DNA from: Subtercola lobariae
GTDB taxonomy: Bacteria > Actinomycetota > Actinomycetes > Actinomycetales > Microbacteriaceae
Direction of reading: 5' to 3'
DNA: 64,000 nt
NCBI RefSeq assembly: GCF_014640255.1
Contig: NZ_BMGP01000002.1
Span: forward strand, 719,958-783,957
Shown piece by piece: positions 53,199 to 62,494 of the stretch. Numbering within the stretch: the stretch's first letter is position 1; each line of letters starts with the position of its first letter. The notes under the pieces are model-generated. The model saw only the letters and a program-made list of their open reading frames with translations. It was not told the origin of the DNA and searched no databases. The translations under genes and the position numbers were made by a program.

Positions 53199-53900
53199 CT
53201 ATCGGTTGGCCAGGGTGATGTGGGTGTCGCTGTGCGGCTCGAAGTAGGCGAAGAACGCGGCAGCATCCTCCGGCCCACCGGCCGAGAATGAGGCAGCACC
53301 CCCGTCGAGCGCCTTCTGCAGCACGCCAAGGGTGTCGAGAAAGATCATGCCGGCGACAGCCTGCTTGGGTACCTGCAGCACGAACGAGGCGTCAGACGGA
53401 ATGACACCCGACACTTCGAGCACGCCGTTGCGGATGATCAGCCCGATGTCTTCGCCGGTGTCGCTCACGTGAATGCCCGCCGTCGCCGTCGCCGTGCCGG
53501 CCTTCTCGGGGTCGATCCTGAACCGCAGACTGTCGAGCAACGCCGACCCCGGCATAGCTGCGATCTGATCCGGCGCGTTGATCTGGATGCCGAGCGAGTA
53601 ATCGATGGTGCCGTCGAGCTCACGGGCCGCGGTGAGGTAGAAGTTTCGCCAATTCGAGTTCGGGGTTCCATAGCCCAGTGTGCGCAGAGCATCAGCTTTC
53701 AGCAGTCGTGCCTCGGTGTCTTCGGGGTCGACCCGCACGAGGTGACTGACGAGCTCAGCCGCCCACTGGTGATCGCCGGCGTCAGCCGCAACTTTCGCCG
53801 CGGCATAGACGGCATCGCGACCGCCAATCAGCTCGATGTACCGCTTCGATGACGCCCGGATGTTCAGGGGAGACAGCGTTGCAGGGTCGGCGTCACGGCA
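53199..53900 (-). pseudogene. Alkyl sulfatase C-terminal remnant
   Basis: About 230 residues matching the second half of the intact enzyme at 28489-30411: PATLSPL, RYIELIGGRDAVYAAAKVAA, HQWAAELVSHLVRVDPEDTE, LGYGTPNSNWRNFYLTAARE, then the SCP2-like domain. The metallo-beta-lactamase half is absent, so there is no catalytic site. It ends normally at 53199. Confidence 0.75.
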
Positions 53901-53952
53901 TACCTCCTTCAACTCAAAAAGATGCGGCAAACCTGGAATGGCTTCGGTTGGT

Positions 53953-54876
53953 CTATTTTGCGAGGGCGGTGGTGATGGCGTTGAGGTTGTCGGTCATCCA
54001 GCTGATGTAGGTTTTGCCGGCGGGGAGGGTTTCGGTGACGGGTACGACGGGGATGTTGTTGTTGTTTGCTGCGGTGAGGACGGCCTGGGTTTGCGCGCCG
54101 GTGGTTTGTTCGTTGTAGGCGAGGAGTTTCACGGCGTGGTCGTTGTACAGGGCAACTGTTTGTTGGAGCACGTCGGGTGCGACGTCGGTGCCGTTTTCGA
54201 TGGCTTTGCTGAACTCGTGCGGGGTTTTGTTGTCGAGTCCGATTGCGTCGAGCATGTAGAGCGGTACGGGCTCGGTGATCGAGACGCCCACGCCGGCGTG
54301 GGTGGTCTTGAGGGCTGCTTCTTGTTGCTCGAGGGCGTCGATTTGTGTTTTCAGTGCGGTGGCGTTCTTTGTGTAGGTGGCTGTTCCGGCAGGGTCGATT
54401 TTCGTGTAGGTCTGTTGGATCTGGTCGATGACGTTTTCGACGGTTGGGAAGTCGTACCAGACGTGTTCGTTCAGGTCGCCGTTCGCGTCGGGTTGCTTGC
54501 CGGAGATAGTGACGGCGTTCAGCACGATTCCGGAGGTGTTGCCGGCGGTGCCGAGCATGGTGTCGACGAAGTCGTCGTATCCGCCGCCGTTCTCGATGAC
54601 GACCTGGGCTTTCGAGAGGGCGAGTTGGTTCTGCGCGTCGGCTTCGTATTCGTGTGGGTCTTTGTCGGGGTCGTCAATGATCGAACTGACCGTCACACGG
54701 TCGCCGCCGATCGTGGCAGCGATGTCGCCCCAGACGTTCGTCGATGCAACCACCGAGATCGTACCCGAAGCACTCGCGCTGCTCGGGCTCGCGCTGCTGG
54801 GGGTCGAGGCGCAGCCGGCCAATGTGACCGTAGCGATGGCGGCGAGAGCGGTGGAAAGCAGGAGCATACGACGCAT
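53953..54876 (-). CDS. Zinc ABC transporter substrate-binding lipoprotein (ZnuA-like)
   Basis: 307 residues. Lipoprotein signal with LAGC about residue 22, then the cluster A-1 fold: SVVASTNVWGDIAATIGGDR, DPHEYEADAQNQLALSKA, NEHVWYDFPTVENVIDQI, SITEPVPLYMLDAIGL. Metal ligands probably include the His of DPHEYE and of NEHVW. A 24-bp near-perfect palindrome upstream looks like a Zur site, so it is expected to be induced by zinc starvation. No ATPase or permease partner follows. Confidence 0.85.
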   Translation of the reverse strand: MRRMLLLSTALAAIATVTLAGCASTPSSASPSSASASGTISVVASTNVWGDIAATIGGDRVTVSSIIDDPDKDPHEYEADAQNQLALSKAQVVIENGGGYDDFVDTMLGTAGNTSGIVLNAVTISGKQPDANGDLNEHVWYDFPTVENVIDQIQQTYTKIDPAGTATYTKNATALKTQIDALEQQEAALKTTHAGVGVSITEPVPLYMLDAIGLDNKTPHEFSKAIENGTDVAPDVLQQTVALYNDHAVKLLAYNEQTTGAQTQAVLTAANNNNIPVVPVTETLPAGKTYISWMTDNLNAITTALAK

Positions 54877-54936
54877 AGTGAACCAATCCGGTAGCGGGTC
54901 GCAGCACCGAGACTGCGAACGGGGATGTGATTCACC

Positions 54937-54960
54937 ATAATCGTTATTGATAACGATTAT
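54937..54960. promoter_or_regulatory. Zur-like palindrome
   Basis: ATAATCGTTATT and GATAACGATTAT form a 24-bp site symmetric except for the centre, 61 bp upstream of the ZnuA-like start. AT-rich with the ATAACGATTAT form typical of actinobacterial Fur/Zur boxes. Confidence 0.7.
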
Positions 54961-54994
54961 CAAATTAAATAAGCCGTCCGGTTACTCCTGGTGG

Positions 54995-55840
54995 TTATGT
55001 TGCGTAGCTGGGTGCGGCGGGTAGTCCGAAGAATTCTTCGAGCGTGGCGATACCGATGGTGTGGAGGTGGGTTGCGAGGTTGGTTCCGATGAACCGGAAG
55101 TGCCAGGGTTCGTATTCGTATCCGGTGATCTCTGTTTGACCGTTCTGGTAGCGGAGCAGAAAGCCGTAAAGGTAGGCGTTGTTTGCGAGCCAGCGGCCGG
55201 TTGGGGTGTTGCCGAGACAGTCGCCGTCGGTGCCGCAGCCGCTGATGGTGTCGAGGATGTCGATCGCGAAGCCGGTTTGGTGTTCGCTGTACCCGGGCCG
55301 GGCGCTGGTCGCGTCTGCAGCTGCGGTGCCGAGCGAGTCGACGTAGGAGGCGTAGGCGTCTGTTTGGGATTGGAAGGATCGGTAGCCGCTTTGGGCCACG
55401 AGGGTGACCCCGATCTGGGTCTGTGCGGCGGTAAACATTTGGGCGAGTGCGTCGATGGTTTCGGGGCGGAGCTTGTGCCCGAACGGGTTCAGCATGCTCG
55501 CGGGTATCGGTAGGAGGCCGGGCGGCACGAAGGCGGTGGCGTCGGGGATCGGTCGGAGTTTGTTCACGACGAACCAGATACTCGTTGGATCGTCGATCGA
55601 AAACGCAGCCTTATCGAACACGGCTGGGGCCGTCGACGGCGTTGCCGCGGGGGCGTTTGTCGCGGGTAGAACGGAGGTGGCTGCGGCCACCGGTTCGGTA
55701 GGGAGACCGGCGCTGATCGGGCCGGGTTTGACGAGTTCGATGATCGCTGCGGTCGCCGCTGCTCCGGCGGCGACAACCATGCCAACGAACAGGCGTCTGG
55801 GCACCGGTCGTCTCGGTGTCTGCTCCGGGTCATCCGACAT
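54995..55840 (-). CDS. D-Ala-D-Ala carboxypeptidase (VanY/DdcY-like)
   Basis: 281 residues. Cytosolic N terminus with RRPVPRR, one signal-anchor helix (about 17-38), an Ala/Pro/Thr linker, then the peptidase M15B domain: SGYRSFQSQTDAY, ARPGYSEHQTGFAID (zinc His and Asp), EPWHFRF (Glu base and zinc His). It trims stem peptides outside the cell. Zinc-dependent and next to zinc-uptake genes. Confidence 0.85.
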   Translation of the reverse strand: MSDDPEQTPRRPVPRRLFVGMVVAAGAAATAAIIELVKPGPISAGLPTEPVAAATSVLPATNAPAATPSTAPAVFDKAAFSIDDPTSIWFVVNKLRPIPDATAFVPPGLLPIPASMLNPFGHKLRPETIDALAQMFTAAQTQIGVTLVAQSGYRSFQSQTDAYASYVDSLGTAAADATSARPGYSEHQTGFAIDILDTISGCGTDGDCLGNTPTGRWLANNAYLYGFLLRYQNGQTEITGYEYEPWHFRFIGTNLATHLHTIGIATLEEFFGLPAAPSYAT

Positions 55841-55956
55841 GCAGTCAGTTTAGAAGCCAACAGTCGTAGGAGGCAGAGGCTGCTTGGCGAGGCAGGCTGG
55901 TGTGAGTTCCCTCACCGTCTGATTCGAGGTGATCCGGCGTCTCGCAGGCTTCACTG

Positions 55957-57027
55957 ATGCGGTCCGTGGTTGAATGGGGCCGATCTGAGGAGGTTGCTCT
56001 GACACGCACGTTGCCAGCCGAGCCCACCCTCCGCGACCTGACCCGGTCGGAGTGGCGGTGGGCACCGACCGTCGGAATCATCGCGATTCTGCTGCTTCTG
56101 GCAGTGCGGTTATTCACGCCGCCGTCGGTGACGGCGTGGCTGACAGATCCGGCGAAAGACTTCGTCACCCTCACGACAAGCGTGATCATCGAGTCGTTGC
56201 CGTTTGTGATTCTCGGCATTCTGCTTTCGGCCGTGGTGCAGATCTGGCTTCCTGAGGGTTTTCTCCTCCGCCGGCTGCCGAAGAACCCGGTATTACGGCG
56301 TACCTCTGTCTCACTTCTGGGTGTTCTGCTGCCGGTGTGCGAGTGCGGCAACGTTCCACTCACCCGAGGTCTTATCGTCAGCGGCCTCACGGTCGCCGAT
56401 TCGATGACGTTTTTGTTCGCGGCACCCATCATCAACCCGATCACGATCATTACGACCTATCAGGCCTTCGGCTTCAGCGACGGCATCCTCCTCTCGCGGG
56501 TTCTCGGTGGGCTGCTGATCGCGAATCTGGTCGGGTGGATCTACAGCCAGCATCCGAAACCGGATGCCCTGCTGACGCCCGCGTTTCAGGCCGTCTGTGC
56601 GGTCGATGCACACGCCGAGCACGGCACGAAGATGCAGCGCACCTTCATCTCGTTCGGTCGAGAGAGCAGTGCGATGATGCCTGCGCTGTTCGTCGGCGCG
56701 GCCGTGGCGGGGTTGATCCAGGTGGCCGTGTCACGCAACCTTCTCGTCACCCTCGGCAGCAACCCGCTCTGGTCGGTGCTAGCACTGATGGCACTCGCGT
56801 TCGTCGTCGCGATCTGCTCCAACGTCGACGCGTTCTTCATCCTCTCGTTCGGGTCTACCTTCTTGCCCGGCGGTATCGTCGCGTTCCTGATTTTCGGACC
56901 CATGATCGACGTGAAGATGCTCGTCCTGATGCGCACCACGTTCACCACCAGAACCCTCGTTCAGGTCAGTGTTCTGATCGCGGTCTGCGCCGCCTCGATC
57001 GGGTTGGCGGTGAATCTTGTCTTTTAG
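55957..57027 (+). CDS. DUF318/PF03773-type permease
   Basis: 356 residues with about eight helices. Conserved VCECGNVPLTRGLIVSGL motif (about residue 130) and SNVDAFFILSFGS in the second half. PF03773 permeases occur with TIGR03943 proteins in zinc-responsive loci. The ATG at 55957 is used, but a strong GAGGAGG at 55988-55994 is placed for an in-frame CTG at 55999, so the true N terminus may be 14 residues shorter. Coupled to the next gene by overlap. Confidence 0.8.
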   Translation: MRSVVEWGRSEEVALTRTLPAEPTLRDLTRSEWRWAPTVGIIAILLLLAVRLFTPPSVTAWLTDPAKDFVTLTTSVIIESLPFVILGILLSAVVQIWLPEGFLLRRLPKNPVLRRTSVSLLGVLLPVCECGNVPLTRGLIVSGLTVADSMTFLFAAPIINPITIITTYQAFGFSDGILLSRVLGGLLIANLVGWIYSQHPKPDALLTPAFQAVCAVDAHAEHGTKMQRTFISFGRESSAMMPALFVGAAVAGLIQVAVSRNLLVTLGSNPLWSVLALMALAFVVAICSNVDAFFILSFGSTFLPGGIVAFLIFGPMIDVKMLVLMRTTFTTRTLVQVSVLIAVCAASIGLAVNLVF

Positions 57028-57793
57028 CCGACTCGTCTCTAGGTGGAAGGGCCTCGCGCTCAGCATGATCGCCGTCGTCGCGACGCTGTGGCTCGGTGTC
57101 ACGGGGCAGCTTGGGCTGTACATCCACCCGCGGTATTACGTCTTCACGATGATCATGGCCGGTCTTGCCGTCGTTCTCATCGTCGGCGCGTTCGCTGCCG
57201 TACCCGGCTCAGACGAACACGACGAGCACGAGCATCCGTCACCGTTCGAACGGCCCAGACGACGACTCTTAACGATCAGTGGGGCAGTGGTAGCTCTCGG
57301 CGTCGTCGTGGCCGCCGCGATGGTCTTGCTGATCGTGCCGCCGACGACGTTGACCTCTGCCGCCGTCGAGCAACGCAGTCTGAATGGGTCGTCGAATACG
57401 CTCAGCAACGCGGGCACCGGTGTATCTGCCTCGACCGACACCTCGACCTACACGGTCAAAGACTGGGCCGCCCTCATTCGGCAAGGGGCAGGTGCCGACG
57501 ACCTGGCTGGCAAGACCGCTACCCTCACCGGCTTCGTGACGCCCGACAGCGACGACCCCGACAACGTGTTCTACGTCGCCCGCTTCGTTATCACGTGTTG
57601 CGCGGTTGACGCGCAACCGGTCGGTGTCGCGGTGTACGACCCGGGCTGGTCGGGCACCTACAAGGCCGATAGCTGGGTGAGTGTCGTCGGATCGTTCGAA
57701 GCCAACCCGAGCGTGCTCAGCACCGCGACCACCGTGATTCAGCCCGACAGCGTCACTGCGGTGGTCCAACCGGCGGAGCCCTATGTCTATTGA
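57017..57793 (+). CDS. TIGR03943 family putative permease subunit
   Basis: 258 residues. Two N-terminal helices, a His/Glu/Asp-rich loop (SDEHDEHEHPSPFE) that could bind metal, another helix (about 92-114), then an extracytoplasmic OB-like domain with ATLTGFVTPD, VITCCAVDAQPVGVAVYDP. TTG start at 57017 overlaps the permease stop. It almost certainly forms a complex with the permease. Confidence 0.75.
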   Translation: MSFSRLVSRWKGLALSMIAVVATLWLGVTGQLGLYIHPRYYVFTMIMAGLAVVLIVGAFAAVPGSDEHDEHEHPSPFERPRRRLLTISGAVVALGVVVAAAMVLLIVPPTTLTSAAVEQRSLNGSSNTLSNAGTGVSASTDTSTYTVKDWAALIRQGAGADDLAGKTATLTGFVTPDSDDPDNVFYVARFVITCCAVDAQPVGVAVYDPGWSGTYKADSWVSVVGSFEANPSVLSTATTVIQPDSVTAVVQPAEPYVY

Positions 57794-59183
57794 GGCGCCC
57801 CCGCGGCCACCGGAACTGGTCACCCGAAACGGCGGGTCGGGGCGTGAACGCTCGGGCCGACGCTTTCGGCGGCTGCTGTACGGAAGCATCGCGGTGTTCT
57901 CGCTGCTGGTCGTGGCGCTCATCGGCGCGAATCTCACTCAGGGCCCGCAGCTGAAGTCAGCCCAGATCAATCTCAACACCAGTGTCGAACGAGCCGGGCA
58001 ACGCTTACTGCTGCAAACCAACGAACCACTCGCGGGCGTCGCGGCCAGCCACATCACGATCACGCCGTCGGCCGGCTTCACGGCATCGGTCAACGCGTCG
58101 AGCATCGACATTCAATTCAGCGACATTCTGCAGTACGACACCGCCTACACCGTGACCGTCAGCGACGTGCAGAGCATCTCTGCGGGCGCCTCATCGACGC
58201 TCGCCTACACTTTCACAACGCCAGACCCGACCGTCAACTACCTCGCCCCCGCCGCCGACTCGGATGGAACCCAGACACAAGACGCGATCATGTCAGTGCC
58301 TCTGTCAGGCGGCCCAGCGGTGACGGTGTACAGCGCCCCGCACATCCGCCGCTTCGTCGCCTTTGCCACGGCGCTCGTCGTGAACACCGTCAACGACGAC
58401 GGAACCGACGCGCTCACCATCGTCTCCCTCACCGGAGCCGCTGACATTCCCGTGCAAGTCGCCGGGCCCGGAATCGTCACCAGCCTCAAGGCGTCTCTCA
58501 GCAGCAACCTCTTCGGCTACACCTTCAGCGCTAACCCCTCAGCCCAGTATCCAACACCCCCTGATCTGCTCTACGCCTACGACCTCACCCGCGGTCAGGA
58601 TTACACCATTCCCATCACCGGCACCGACCACGAACAACTCAGCACCCAGAACTGGGCGTTCGTGCCCAACAGCACCTCCCTCGTCGCCCAAGCGGCCGAC
58701 CACACCCTGCTCCTCATCGACACCGTCGGCGAACGCGACGGAACCTCCGGCGCCACCGTCGTCACAACGGCCGACAGCCTGAACGGCTTCATCCCGGGAA
58801 CCAAAACGCTCATCAGCACTAGCAACGGATCGTACACACAGACCGACTTCAGCAAGGTCGGCACCCCCAGCACAGCCTTCACCGTCAACAGCGAACCAGC
58901 ACGCGCCCCGATCTTCGACAGCACCAACAGCGTCATCACCATCAACAATCCCACCGATACGCCGGATCCCGCCACTGTGACTCGCACCACGGGCCAGACC
59001 ACGGCAACACTTTTCACCGCAACCAGCACAATGGGCGCGATCACCGCGGCCTGCCTCTCACCGAACGGCAAATACATTGCCGTCACAACAGAAAGCCAAC
59101 AAATCAGCTACCTGAACATCGCCAACACCAACACCGTCAGCACCAACAACGGCCAGCAACCCGGTTGGTGCTCATCCAACTGA
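57783..59183 (+). CDS. Membrane-anchored protein with Big_5-like and beta-propeller-like domains
   Basis: 466 residues. N-terminal anchor (about 33-50), an Ig-like Big_5 domain (about 55-155: NEPLAGVAASHITITPSAGF, YDTAYTVTV, STLAYTFTTP), then repeated strands ending AACLSPNGKYIAVTT that suggest a seven-bladed propeller. The ATG overlaps the previous stop, so it is the third gene of the permease operon. Extracellular; role unknown, possibly binding or sensing for the permease. Confidence 0.7.
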   Translation: MSIEAPPRPPELVTRNGGSGRERSGRRFRRLLYGSIAVFSLLVVALIGANLTQGPQLKSAQINLNTSVERAGQRLLLQTNEPLAGVAASHITITPSAGFTASVNASSIDIQFSDILQYDTAYTVTVSDVQSISAGASSTLAYTFTTPDPTVNYLAPAADSDGTQTQDAIMSVPLSGGPAVTVYSAPHIRRFVAFATALVVNTVNDDGTDALTIVSLTGAADIPVQVAGPGIVTSLKASLSSNLFGYTFSANPSAQYPTPPDLLYAYDLTRGQDYTIPITGTDHEQLSTQNWAFVPNSTSLVAQAADHTLLLIDTVGERDGTSGATVVTTADSLNGFIPGTKTLISTSNGSYTQTDFSKVGTPSTAFTVNSEPARAPIFDSTNSVITINNPTDTPDPATVTRTTGQTTATLFTATSTMGAITAACLSPNGKYIAVTTESQQISYLNIANTNTVSTNNGQQPGWCSSN

Positions 59184-59262
59184 AAAGGGGGTCTCCGGTT
59201 CGACTGTTGTCACACCGGGAAAAGGTACCAGGTGACACCCCGGGCCATCGCCACACCTTGTC

Positions 59263-59530
59263 TTACAGTGCGCTGAGGTAGCGGTAAGTCGTGGGCCGGC
59301 TCACCTTGAACTCCGCCGCTTTCTGCGCCACCGTGTGGGCACGCTTTCCGTCCGGACCTGGCTCCTCGTACATCTGACGGGCAAGTTTTCACCTGCCGAG
59401 CACCCAACTTTTGGCTTCTGCCCACCCGTACGCCCTAGCGCCCTGGCCGTCGCCAAGCCGTCGCGGGTGCGCTCGGCCATCACGGAGCTGTCGCGGCTAA
59501 CCCATGTCAAAGCGAGCGACATACTGGGGT
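59263..59530 (-). pseudogene. Serine recombinase C-terminal remnant
   Basis: MAERTRDGLATARALGRTGG then a frame change, and the HTH end AEFKVSRPTTYRYLSAL with a stop at 59263. The catalytic domain is absent. It is a second resolvase relic besides 46.9 kb. Confidence 0.65.
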
Positions 59531-59659
59531 CGCAATCTACTGGGCTCGTTGAAATGTGAGAGTGAGCCGCTCGCTGAGGGTCCTAATGTCAGACACCGGC
59601 TCTTATTCGCTCGGCCACGCCCGGTTTGACTGTTTGATCGGGTAGCAACACACTGAACC

Positions 59660-60667
59660 TTGATGACATTGCCCACGTCCAACCCTCAGACTGATGAGAC
59701 GCCCCGGCGTGCTTCGCGGGTCGCGTGGATATGTGGCGGCTTGGTTGTCATGCTCGGTGTGTTCCTCTCGCTAATGGCAGGGCACTTCGGGCTTGGTCGA
59801 GTATCGATCGTTTCTTCGTTGGTCGCGGGGCGAAACGCACTCACCGCCGGTTACGTCGGTGTGGCAGTTGGGTTCGGTCTGCTCGGCATCTTCTGGACTC
59901 GGGGGCGACAGCAAGTCGCCGTGTTCGGAATCTCGTTCGTTCTTGTTGCAACATGCAGCGGCTTCGGGATCGCAATTGGCGGCATATCTAACGATTTCCC
60001 GGCCCGCACTGTTTCCGGTGACTTACGAATCTTGTCGTGGAATATCAACGGTGACCTTGTCTCTGCTGAGCAGGTGGCCGCTGTGGCACACATGAACGAC
60101 GCAAACATCGTCGTTCTACCAGATGCCACCTACAGCACCGTCGTTCAGCTAGCGGATCTGATGCCCGCGTTTACGGTAAGTCCAACCCCGACCGAACGGC
60201 AAGAAACCTACGTTCTGACCTCGAGTGACTTGGGTCGGTTACAGTCCGTCCCGGCTGACGGACCGTCCAGCACGAAAGAAGCCATCGTCGTTAGTGCATC
60301 GCCTCCTCGGCTCATCGCTATTCACGTCGCGCAACCGGTTCTCCGCGGCAATTCGCAGTGGAACGCCGACCTCGCCTGGGCGGAATCAGAATGCCGTGTC
60401 CCCAATACGATTCTTGTGGGCGACTTCAATGCAACCGTCGACAACTTTGGCCAGTCATCGCTCGGAGGCTGTAACGATGCCGCAAGCACACGAAAGGCCG
60501 CAAGCACGGGAACATGGCCGACGTTCCTCGCGCCCGCGTTGGGTATGCCGATCGATCATATCCTCGCGTCACCGAACTGGCTCGTTCGGAGCTTCACCGT
60601 CATAACCGACCAAGACTCGTCCGGCGCCCGGCACCGGCCAATCTTTGCCGCACTCGCAGAACGATAG
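59660..60667 (+). CDS. Endonuclease/exonuclease/phosphatase (EEP) family membrane protein
   Basis: 335 residues. Three N-terminal helices (about 22-110), then an extracytoplasmic EEP domain: LRILSWNINGDLVSAEQV, ANIVVLPDATYS where the usual catalytic QE reads PD, TILVGDFNAT, GMPIDHILAS, ARHRPIFAAL. Members with this anchor layout are often phosphodiesterases of unknown substrate. The Glu-to-Asp change may alter metal binding. Confidence 0.75.
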   Translation: MMTLPTSNPQTDETPRRASRVAWICGGLVVMLGVFLSLMAGHFGLGRVSIVSSLVAGRNALTAGYVGVAVGFGLLGIFWTRGRQQVAVFGISFVLVATCSGFGIAIGGISNDFPARTVSGDLRILSWNINGDLVSAEQVAAVAHMNDANIVVLPDATYSTVVQLADLMPAFTVSPTPTERQETYVLTSSDLGRLQSVPADGPSSTKEAIVVSASPPRLIAIHVAQPVLRGNSQWNADLAWAESECRVPNTILVGDFNATVDNFGQSSLGGCNDAASTRKAASTGTWPTFLAPALGMPIDHILASPNWLVRSFTVITDQDSSGARHRPIFAALAER

Positions 60668-60824
60668 CCGCTACCTTGCCGTGCAGCAGACCCTGTTAAA
60701 GTTTCGAAGTTCCAGCCGCGAAGTCCCGTGGGAATGTGCTGGGCGATGGCCACTAGCTCGAGCGAGCAGCCCGGTCGCGGCGGATACGGATGAGGGCCAA
60801 AAGGATCACACCGACCCTGGCGAG

Positions 60825-60863
60825 GGCTGAGGCTCCCGCTTATTGTTGACCCGCGCCTCAGCC
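60825..60863. terminator. Bidirectional hairpin between convergent genes
   Basis: GGCTGAGGC (60825-60833) and GCCTCAGCC (60855-60863) form a perfect 9-bp stem with a 21-base loop. It lies between the ends of the EEP gene and the GT2 gene. No T run, as is common in high-GC actinobacteria. Confidence 0.55.
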
Positions 60864-60895
60864 GTCCGGTCAGGCAATGCGGCAAACCCTGGTGT

Positions 60896-62311
60896 TCAGG
60901 ATTTCGGTCTGCGCTCAGTGTTCTCGTGGCTGAGGTGCACTTCGATGGTGGTTCGGGTGCCCCATTGCGAGACGCGACGGCAGGTGGCTATGGCGTAGAG
61001 CTGCATGGGCCGCAATACTAAGAATCGCCAGACCGCGGCCACCGGTGCCAGCGCGAACACGAGAAGCCTAAACCGTCGGGACTCATCCGTGCGGGAAACG
61101 GTGAAGAAGCGGAGCGCGATTAGGTAGTTGAGTATCAACGTGACAACGATCGCGGATCCGATGATGGCGAGGGTTCCGGGTCGGGTGATCAGAGTCCAGG
61201 CGATGATGCCTCCGAAGATCAGGGCGAGGAAGAGCTGCCCAACCTCGGACAGGGCCATCCAGAACGGTGGGCGGTTCAGTCGCATATAGCGGATCCACCA
61301 GAGAGTACGGATGAAGGTGCCGCGCATCCAGCGGAGGGCCTGCTTGCGGTAATGCGGCCAGCTCTCGGGCACCAGGGTGAAGGCGAATGAGCTGGGCTGG
61401 TGCACGGTTCGGCCCTCGAGGAGAGCGTAGAAGGTGAGCATGCTGTCGTCGTTCATTTGCATCTCCTGGCCCGCGAACTGTTCATGCGGGTAGGAGGCAG
61501 CGTGTTTGCGGACGGTGTCGGCTCGGTAGAATGCGAGCGTCCCAGAGTTGATCATCACCGAATGCAGCGGCGACTGGGCTGCTCGAAATCCACGCGTGAA
61601 TGGCACATAGAGAATGGAGATCAGCGCGGTTAGGGCATTGCTGCGGCTGTTAAGGACGAGAACGGATCCGGCGACTGATTTCACCCGCGGGTCGGCGAAG
61701 GGTTTGAGACCTTCCTCGATCGCGCGCGCGTCCAGCAGTGAATCCGAGTCCAGGGTCACGAAGATGTCCGCGTCATCGTCGGTGAGTGCGTGCATCTGCG
61801 CATGGCGTTTGCCCTGATTCTGGGTCCGTGCCCACGTACCATCCACGCCCGCTGAACAACAGGTAGAGGCGAACCAGTGAAAGGTCCGGGCGTAGGGGCC
61901 AGCCGGATCACTGCCGGTGTAGATCGACCCGTCATCAACGACAGCGATGCGGTCCGGGAGACGGGTCTGCCGTAACACCGAGTCCAAACAGCCACGTAAC
62001 GCATCCTCGTCCTCGTTGTAGACCGGGACCTGCACCGTCACCCGCAAACGCCCGACATACTGCACCGCGCTATCTTGTAGCCCGATCGGGTGCTCAAGCC
62101 AAGACACGGGGATCCACCACAACATCAGCAATGCCACGAACCACAAAAGGGTCACTCCGACCGTGCGATGATCCCCCATCAACGCCACGAAAATGCTGGA
62201 AAGGTGCAATAAGGACCACGCTAGGAACACCAGCAACGTCAACGACGCCGCTACCGTACTCCAGCGAGTACCGACCCAACGGGCGCTCGGCACACCCTCC
62301 GACGCCGACAC
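60896..62311 (-). CDS. Processive GT2 glycosyltransferase (hyaluronan/cellulose synthase-like)
   Basis: 471 residues. Two N-terminal helices, a GT-A domain with VQVPVYNEDEDALRGCLDSV, RIAVVDDGS, FVTLDSDSLLDARAIE and QALRWMRGTFIRT (the QxxRW motif of processive enzymes), then about four C-terminal helices. It should polymerise and extrude a polysaccharide from nucleotide sugars. The 55-residue LAxTG peptide gene lies 15 bp upstream on the same strand, so the two are co-transcribed. Confidence 0.85.
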   Translation of the reverse strand: MSASEGVPSARWVGTRWSTVAASLTLLVFLAWSLLHLSSIFVALMGDHRTVGVTLLWFVALLMLWWIPVSWLEHPIGLQDSAVQYVGRLRVTVQVPVYNEDEDALRGCLDSVLRQTRLPDRIAVVDDGSIYTGSDPAGPYARTFHWFASTCCSAGVDGTWARTQNQGKRHAQMHALTDDDADIFVTLDSDSLLDARAIEEGLKPFADPRVKSVAGSVLVLNSRSNALTALISILYVPFTRGFRAAQSPLHSVMINSGTLAFYRADTVRKHAASYPHEQFAGQEMQMNDDSMLTFYALLEGRTVHQPSSFAFTLVPESWPHYRKQALRWMRGTFIRTLWWIRYMRLNRPPFWMALSEVGQLFLALIFGGIIAWTLITRPGTLAIIGSAIVVTLILNYLIALRFFTVSRTDESRRFRLLVFALAPVAAVWRFLVLRPMQLYAIATCRRVSQWGTRTTIEVHLSHENTERRPKS

Positions 62312-62326
62312 GGGCCGATCACCCGT

Positions 62327-62494
62327 CTACGACTCGTCGATATTCTTGCGGTGCCGGAATCCGATCCGAACGACAACCACCCCAATAAGCAGAAGACCAG
62401 CCGCAACCGCCGGTAGCCAGAAACCTGTAGCGATCGACAAGCCCGCACCCGTAGCCGCCAAGGTGCCCGTGCGGGCAACAGATCCATAATCCAC
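62327..62494 (-). CDS. 55-residue LAxTG-type surface peptide
   Basis: Translation starts at GTG 62494 with AAGGAGG 7 bases upstream. The peptide has TGTLAATGAGLSIATGFWLP near residue 10, a single helix, and a cationic tail RIGFRHRKN. LAATG, a hydrophobic span and a basic end are the layout of a class E sortase sorting signal, but there is no signal peptide or mature domain before it. Encoded directly upstream of the processive GT2. Confidence 0.65.
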   Translation of the reverse strand: MDYGSVARTGTLAATGAGLSIATGFWLPAVAAGLLLIGVVVVRIGFRHRKNIDES

